Source of the DNA: Syntrophaceae bacterium
GTDB lineage: Bacteria > Desulfobacterota > SM23-61
DNA: 9,516 nt
Direction of reading: 5' to 3'
NCBI GenBank assembly: GCA_003154025.1
Contig: PMCE01000162.1
Span: 4,494-14,009 of the forward strand
Made by a program: the position numbers and the translations under genes. This document shows, piece after piece, positions 5,901-9,516 of this stretch (positions within the stretch are counted from its first letter, which is position 1; each line of letters opens with the position of its first letter). The notes below the pieces were generated by a model. That model made no database searches, had not been told where the DNA came from, and was given only the letters and a program-made list of their open reading frames with translations.

Positions 5901-6745
5901 GTTCCCTGGGAGTCGCCCAATCCCCTGCGCGTAGCAATCCGGCCCTGCGCAAGACTTTCCTCTTCCTTCTGGGGCTCTTCGTGCTGATCCCCTTTCTCTT
6001 TCCCTTCATTTGGATGCTCCTCGGGTCCTTCAAGGAGGAAGTGGATTTCATGGCCTATCCCCCGGTTTGGATCTTCAAACCCACGCTGGAAAACTACCGG
6101 AATGTTTTTGTTGAAAACGATTTTGGAACGTTTGCCATCAACAGCACGATCGTGGCAGCTCTAACGACGTTTTTTGGCCTGCTCTTCGGGATCCCAGGGG
6201 CTTATGCCGTGGCCCGTTATAAGCGGACAGGCTTTGCTCTCATCGTCCTGGCCGCCCGAATGGCGCCGGGAATAGCCTTCCTGCTGCCGTGGTTTGTTCT
6301 TTTCGTACAGTTAAGGCTCACCAATACGTATTTTGCCCTCGTGACCACCCACCTCATTTTCACCCTCCCGCTGGTCCTTTGGATGATGATCGGGTTCATC
6401 GAAGCCATCCCGCGGGAGATCGAGCAAGCCGCCATGGTGGATGGATGCACCGTCTGGGGATCTCTTTTTCGTGTGGTGATCCCGCTGAGTGTGCCGGGGA
6501 TTGCAGCCTCCGGGATCCTCTGTTTCATTTTCTCTTGGAATAATTTCTTGTTCTCGGTAGTTTTGGCGGGCGAGTCTACCAAAACATTGCCGGTAGCCGT
6601 ATTTAACTTTTTGGGCTATCAGTCCATCAGCTGGGGGCCGCTGAGTGCTGCGGCTTCGATCATCACTCTGCCGGTTCTAATTCTGGCGTTGATGGTGCAG
6701 AAATATATCGTTCGGGGTCTGGCTGCCGGCGGTATTTCGGGGTGA
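5894..6745 (+). CDS. Carbohydrate-type ABC permease, MalG/UgpE-like
   Basis: The 283-residue inner-membrane protein has a first transmembrane segment at about 20-45 and further ones near 81-105, 113-138, 146-168, 200-222 and 251-270. Its EAA loop reads EQAAMVDGCTVWGSLFRVVI (177-196). The C-terminus, QKYIVRGLAAGGISG (269-283), is the characteristic ending of MalG-type subunits, whose tail contacts the ATPase. The start ATG 5894 overlaps the end of the first permease gene by 7 bp and has AAGGAGG at 5882-5888 inside that gene, indicating translational coupling. No ATPase gene follows, so the transporter must use one encoded elsewhere. Confidence 0.93.
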   Translation: MVSSLGVAQSPARSNPALRKTFLFLLGLFVLIPFLFPFIWMLLGSFKEEVDFMAYPPVWIFKPTLENYRNVFVENDFGTFAINSTIVAALTTFFGLLFGIPGAYAVARYKRTGFALIVLAARMAPGIAFLLPWFVLFVQLRLTNTYFALVTTHLIFTLPLVLWMMIGFIEAIPREIEQAAMVDGCTVWGSLFRVVIPLSVPGIAASGILCFIFSWNNFLFSVVLAGESTKTLPVAVFNFLGYQSISWGPLSAAASIITLPVLILALMVQKYIVRGLAAGGISG

Positions 6746-6847
6746 GAGGATCGGAAGGACGATGATCAAAAGGTAGGCTTGGAAATTCGCTCCTAAACTG
6801 ATCTCATGCGAAACATCCTGGGCCCATAAAAGAAAGAAGATTGCGAA

Positions 6848-7642
6848 ATGAGACTTACAGGCAAGGTGGCGATCGTAACCGGCGGTGCCATGGGCATCGG
6901 GCGGGGTATTGCCCTCTGCATGGCAAGGGAAGGTGCAGACGTAGCAATTGCTGACCTCCAGATCGAAGCAGCGGTCAGGGTGGCAGACGAGGTGAAGGCT
7001 CTGGGTCGGAAAGCCATGGCTGTCAGGACCGATGTGACCAGAGAAGGCGATTTCGCGCTTTTATTCGAGAAAGCAAAAAATGAATTCGGCACGATCGATA
7101 TTCTAGTAAACAATGCCGGTGTCGCCTGTCGGCCGGGGAATCCATTCATCAATAACGTCGAAAATGACTGGGATTTGGTCTGGGCTGTCAATGTCAAATC
7201 CATCTTCTTCGCCTGCAAGGCAATTGGTCCCTATTTTATGGATCGCAAGGCCGGGAAGATCGTCAACATTGCATCTATTGCGGGACCGATGAATTCTCCC
7301 AATATGCCCCCATACAGCATCTCGAAGATGGGGGTGATCACCTTGACGAAGGTGATAGCCAAGGACCTGGCTGCCCATGGCGTCAATGTGAACGCAATCT
7401 GCCCCGGCATCCTGTGGACTGCTTTCTGGCAGGAATTGGCAGAGCGAATGGTAAAGAGCGGCGGACCGTTCGCGGGAATGGAACCCCGCCAGGTGTTCGA
7501 AAACCGCGTGCAGGCTCTTATCCCGATGAAACGCGAGCAGACTCCCGAGGATATCGGCTGGGCTGCCGTATTCCTTGCTTCTGACGAGGCGCGCAATATT
7601 ACCGGCCAGGCACTTCATGTAGACGGCGGCGTAGTGATGTAA
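6848..7642 (+). CDS. Short-chain dehydrogenase/reductase (classical SDR)
   Basis: The 264-residue product is a classical SDR. The cofactor loop TGGAMGIG spans residues 11-18, and D36 in ADLQ at the end of the second strand favours NAD. NNAG is at 88-91 and N115 in NVKS. The catalytic serine S143 (IASIAG), Y156 and K160 (YSISK) complete the active site. The PG after strand six (CPGILWT, 185-191) and the C-terminal HVDGG (257-261) are also present. It oxidises or reduces an alcohol or ketone group on a small molecule, and the neighbours suggest a sugar-like or cyclic polyol intermediate. Family members include sugar and sugar-acid dehydrogenases and dihydrodiol dehydrogenases, and sequence does not separate these. 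The ribosome binding site is weak (AAGAAGA, 6834-6840). The 102-bp gap from the permease gene holds no clear promoter or terminator. Confidence 0.92.
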   Translation: MRLTGKVAIVTGGAMGIGRGIALCMAREGADVAIADLQIEAAVRVADEVKALGRKAMAVRTDVTREGDFALLFEKAKNEFGTIDILVNNAGVACRPGNPFINNVENDWDLVWAVNVKSIFFACKAIGPYFMDRKAGKIVNIASIAGPMNSPNMPPYSISKMGVITLTKVIAKDLAAHGVNVNAICPGILWTAFWQELAERMVKSGGPFAGMEPRQVFENRVQALIPMKREQTPEDIGWAAVFLASDEARNITGQALHVDGGVVM

Positions 7643-7780
7643 ACCCCCGAATGCAATAATCACCGGGTGGGTAAAAGGATTTTAAAGTAAGAAGTAAAAG
7701 AAACGAATCTATACGAAACGACAAAAAAGTCGCCATAGTGACCGGATGGCCGGAAATTTCGGAGTGGGGGAAGAGGGAAA

Positions 7781-8779
7781 ATGAGTAATCGAAAGCCGAC
7801 GATAGGCATCATCATGGGGGACCCGGCCGGGATCGGGCCGGAGATTGCCATAAAATCTATTCTCTCACCAGAAATCCAGCCTCTGTGCACTCCGGTTGTG
7901 ATTGGCGATGCACGCGTCGTCAGGGCAGCTCTGCAGGCTATGAATAAAAACCCGGCCATCCATGCTATCCAGGGCATTACACAGGCGCAGAAAGACTCGG
8001 CCATCCTCCAGGTTTTGGACACAAAAAATGTTGATCCTAGAAAAGTAATCATAGGACAGGCATCAGCGATCGGAGGAAGGGCCGTATTCGAAGATCTCCA
8101 ATTGGCGATCCGCCTGGCTCAAGGGAAAGAAATCGATGCAGCGGTAGCTGGGCCGCACAATAAATACTCGGTAAACCAAGCGGGTATCGCCTTCGCAGGG
8201 TACCCGCCGCTCATCGCTCAGCTTACCCAAAGCCCCCATGCCTTTAACATGTTGGTAGCTGGCTCATTCCGTATCGTCGGGGTCACTCTCCACCTGCCCC
8301 TGAAGGAGGTGAGCCAGAAAATTACTTCCGATCTCGTCCTGGCTACCATCGAGGCGGTTCAGGCTGCGCTGGGAAGGCTCAGAATTCCCAAGCCCCGCAT
8401 TGCAGCGGCCGGTTTGAACCCTCACTGCGGGGAAGAGGGGCTTTTCGGGACGGAGGAAGAGACCGCCATTCGTCCAGCCATCTCCGCCGCCCGGAGGAAG
8501 GGAATCGATGTATCCGGCCCTTTCCCGGCCGACAGCCTATTTGACGGGATTGCGGAAAAACAAGATTATGATGCCTATGTGGCGATGTATCACGACCAGT
8601 CTCATATCGCCATCAAGACCGTGGCCTTCGAGCGTATCGTGGGGCTGATCATTGGAACTCCGCTGGTAGTGGCCACCGTAGGTCATGGTACGGCTTTCGA
8701 GATCGCAGGGAAGGGAATTGCCAACCCGGGCCCGATGACGGAGGCCATCAAACTGGTCGCTCAGAGTTCCGGTCTTTAG
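7781..8779 (+). CDS. PdxA-family dehydrogenase, divergent (TphB-like branch)
   Basis: The 332-residue product has the PdxA fold: MGDPAGIGPEIAIK (12-25), GPHNKYSVNQAGIAF (124-138), TLHLPL (169-174), NPHCGEEG (213-220), AMYHDQ (268-273) and AGKGIANP (309-316). PdxA oxidises and decarboxylates 4-phosphohydroxythreonine with NAD and a divalent metal. PdxA2 acts on four-carbon sugar-acid phosphates, and TphB oxidises a terephthalate cis-dihydrodiol. Of the three metal histidines, H215 and H271 are kept, but the one in the usual GHTE motif is replaced by Y141 (AGYPPL). The usual DHGTA reads GHGTA (301-305), and the RTS before it is missing. From memory, the GYP and GHG forms are those of TphB rather than PdxA. 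Pyridoxal synthesis is therefore unlikely, and a catabolic dehydrogenase, perhaps on an unphosphorylated substrate, is favoured. The ribosome binding site is a purine-rich GAGGG at 7773-7777. Confidence 0.85.
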   Translation: MSNRKPTIGIIMGDPAGIGPEIAIKSILSPEIQPLCTPVVIGDARVVRAALQAMNKNPAIHAIQGITQAQKDSAILQVLDTKNVDPRKVIIGQASAIGGRAVFEDLQLAIRLAQGKEIDAAVAGPHNKYSVNQAGIAFAGYPPLIAQLTQSPHAFNMLVAGSFRIVGVTLHLPLKEVSQKITSDLVLATIEAVQAALGRLRIPKPRIAAAGLNPHCGEEGLFGTEEETAIRPAISAARRKGIDVSGPFPADSLFDGIAEKQDYDAYVAMYHDQSHIAIKTVAFERIVGLIIGTPLVVATVGHGTAFEIAGKGIANPGPMTEAIKLVAQSSGL

Positions 8780-8955
8780 GAAAAGCTCCGCGTTGAGGCT
8801 ATGGCCAGGCCTGTTGAATCCTCCTTGATTGATGCGGATTGAATCTTCTCACAACCGTCTCTTGCCCATTTAAGGGGGAAAGGAGGGAATTTCCGGGGGA
8901 TAAGGCTTTTCTTGGCAGGAAAAATTAGAAATAGGATTCAAAAGGAGATTTCAAA

Positions 8956-9336
8956 ATGAGCAAGTACATTGTCAATATGAATGAAGTTCCTGTCGGGAAG
9001 ATAACCGGCAGGGAAACGCGGGACCTGATCAATGGTAAGGCCGTAGGTTCCAGGGGCATCTCTTTGCGCATAACGGATGTTTTGCCAGGGGAGACCTGCT
9101 TCCCCGGGCACATTCACACGGAGTGTGAAGAGGTCATCTTGATTCTATCCGGAAAAGGCAAAATTAAGATCGGGGAGGAAACCTTCTCCATGAAGCAGGG
9201 AGACGCAGTCTATCTGCCCACCGATCTAAAGCATCTCATCCGGAATAACGGCAAAGGGGTCATGCGCATGGCCTGCTCTTTCTCCTCCAACGACATTTCC
9301 CGAGATCTCAAGAATGATGAATCGATGAAGTTCTGA
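8956..9336 (+). CDS. Small single-domain cupin
   Basis: The 126-residue product is one cupin barrel. Motif 1 gives H52, H54 and E59 (GHIHTECEEVILILSG, 51-66). Motif 2 gives H93 followed by N97 (GDAVYLPTDLKHLIRNN, 82-98). These form a complete three-His, one-Glu metal site. No DNA-binding domain is attached, so it is an enzyme or small-ligand-binding protein rather than an AraC regulator. Small cupins in catabolic loci act as sugar isomerases, lyases, dioxygenases or ligand-binding accessories, and the exact role is not visible. The start has AAGGAG at 8941-8946 with a 9-nt spacer. The 176-bp gap upstream has no convincing promoter. It is the last gene in the window. Confidence 0.88.
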   Translation: MSKYIVNMNEVPVGKITGRETRDLINGKAVGSRGISLRITDVLPGETCFPGHIHTECEEVILILSGKGKIKIGEETFSMKQGDAVYLPTDLKHLIRNNGKGVMRMACSFSSNDISRDLKNDESMKF

Positions 9337-9516
9337 AAAAAACAGGCATAAGGTCAAGGGCGTAAGGCGCAAGACGAAAAGGAACGAGGATTGTTCAAAT
9401 ATTTTTTCTCCGAGTTCTCTGCGTGCTCAGCCGAAGACAAAGAAGGGAATAAAGGACCACAGAACCATTCACTTCACCGGATTTCGGGATTCCTGCGGCA
9501 TATTTTCGTCGTCGAG
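9337..9516. other. Non-coding tail with repeat-like sequence
   Basis: No gene is seen after the cupin. The stretch contains an imperfect purine-rich tandem (ATAAGGTCAAGGGCGTAAGG at 9349-9368, then CGCAAGACG) and, further on, CTCCGAGTTCTCTGCG (9410-9425). Both resemble degenerate intergenic repeat sequences that I recall from Desulfobacterota genomes. There is no clear terminator hairpin after the cupin stop. Confidence 0.35.

Noticed and set aside
7103..7663. 186-residue minus-strand frame
   Set aside because: It is antisense to the SDR gene, which has every catalytic residue.
7781..8779. Pyridoxal phosphate biosynthesis role (true PdxA)
   Set aside because: The GHTE histidine and DHGTA aspartate are replaced, and no other vitamin B6 gene is present. 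The neighbours are catabolic.
8912..8937. Promoter before the cupin (TTGGCA with TAGGAT)
   Set aside because: The spacer is only 14 nt, too short for a normal sigma-70 promoter.

Overview
The window is a single run of plus-strand genes that looks like one catabolic locus. From left to right it holds a possible tail of a cut-off gene, a metallo-hydrolase of the M29/NicX-like fold, a class II aldolase/adducin protein, a 3-hydroxyacyl-CoA dehydrogenase-type NAD enzyme, a carbohydrate-type ABC importer (Tat-exported binding protein plus two permeases), a short-chain dehydrogenase, a divergent PdxA-family dehydrogenase and a small cupin. No rRNA, tRNA, CRISPR array, transposase or phage gene was seen.

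Organism: base composition is moderate (roughly half G+C), and ribosome binding sites are strong GGAGG types ahead of most genes. The gap after the binding-protein gene starts with GGCTTCGTAAAAAGTC, followed by a GAATCCAGGG segment. From memory, this resembles a dispersed intergenic repeat common in Desulfobacterota (former Deltaproteobacteria, Syntrophales-like genomes and metagenome bins). That assignment is an inference, not a proof.

Layout: positions 1-491 are mostly regulatory. They contain a TTGACA -35-like box inside a perfect inverted repeat (311-327), a second perfect inverted repeat (364-378) and a GC-rich hairpin (419-436), all ahead of the hydrolase gene. Block 1 (492-3216) encodes the hydrolase, aldolase and 3-hydroxyacyl-CoA dehydrogenase-type enzyme. 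A new promoter (3265-3293) then serves block 2 (3413-6745), the ABC importer. Its two permease genes overlap by 7 bp, but they are separated from the binding-protein gene by a 223-bp hairpin-rich gap that probably lowers permease expression. Block 3 (6848-9336) encodes the SDR, PdxA-like enzyme and cupin, with gaps of 100-180 bp. No ABC ATPase gene is present.

How the genes may work together: the importer brings in a small polar compound, most likely a sugar, sugar acid or polyol-like solute. Three NAD(P)-type dehydrogenases oxidise intermediates, the aldolase-fold enzyme cleaves or decarboxylates a C-C bond, and the hydrolase and cupin carry out accessory steps. Two details stand out. The aldolase lacks the residues that bind phosphate in FucA. 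The PdxA-like protein lacks the usual GHTE metal histidine and DHGTA aspartate and instead resembles the TphB (dihydrodiol dehydrogenase) branch. No sugar kinase is present either. The locus may therefore process an unphosphorylated substrate by a route not identifiable from sequence alone; the substrate is unknown.
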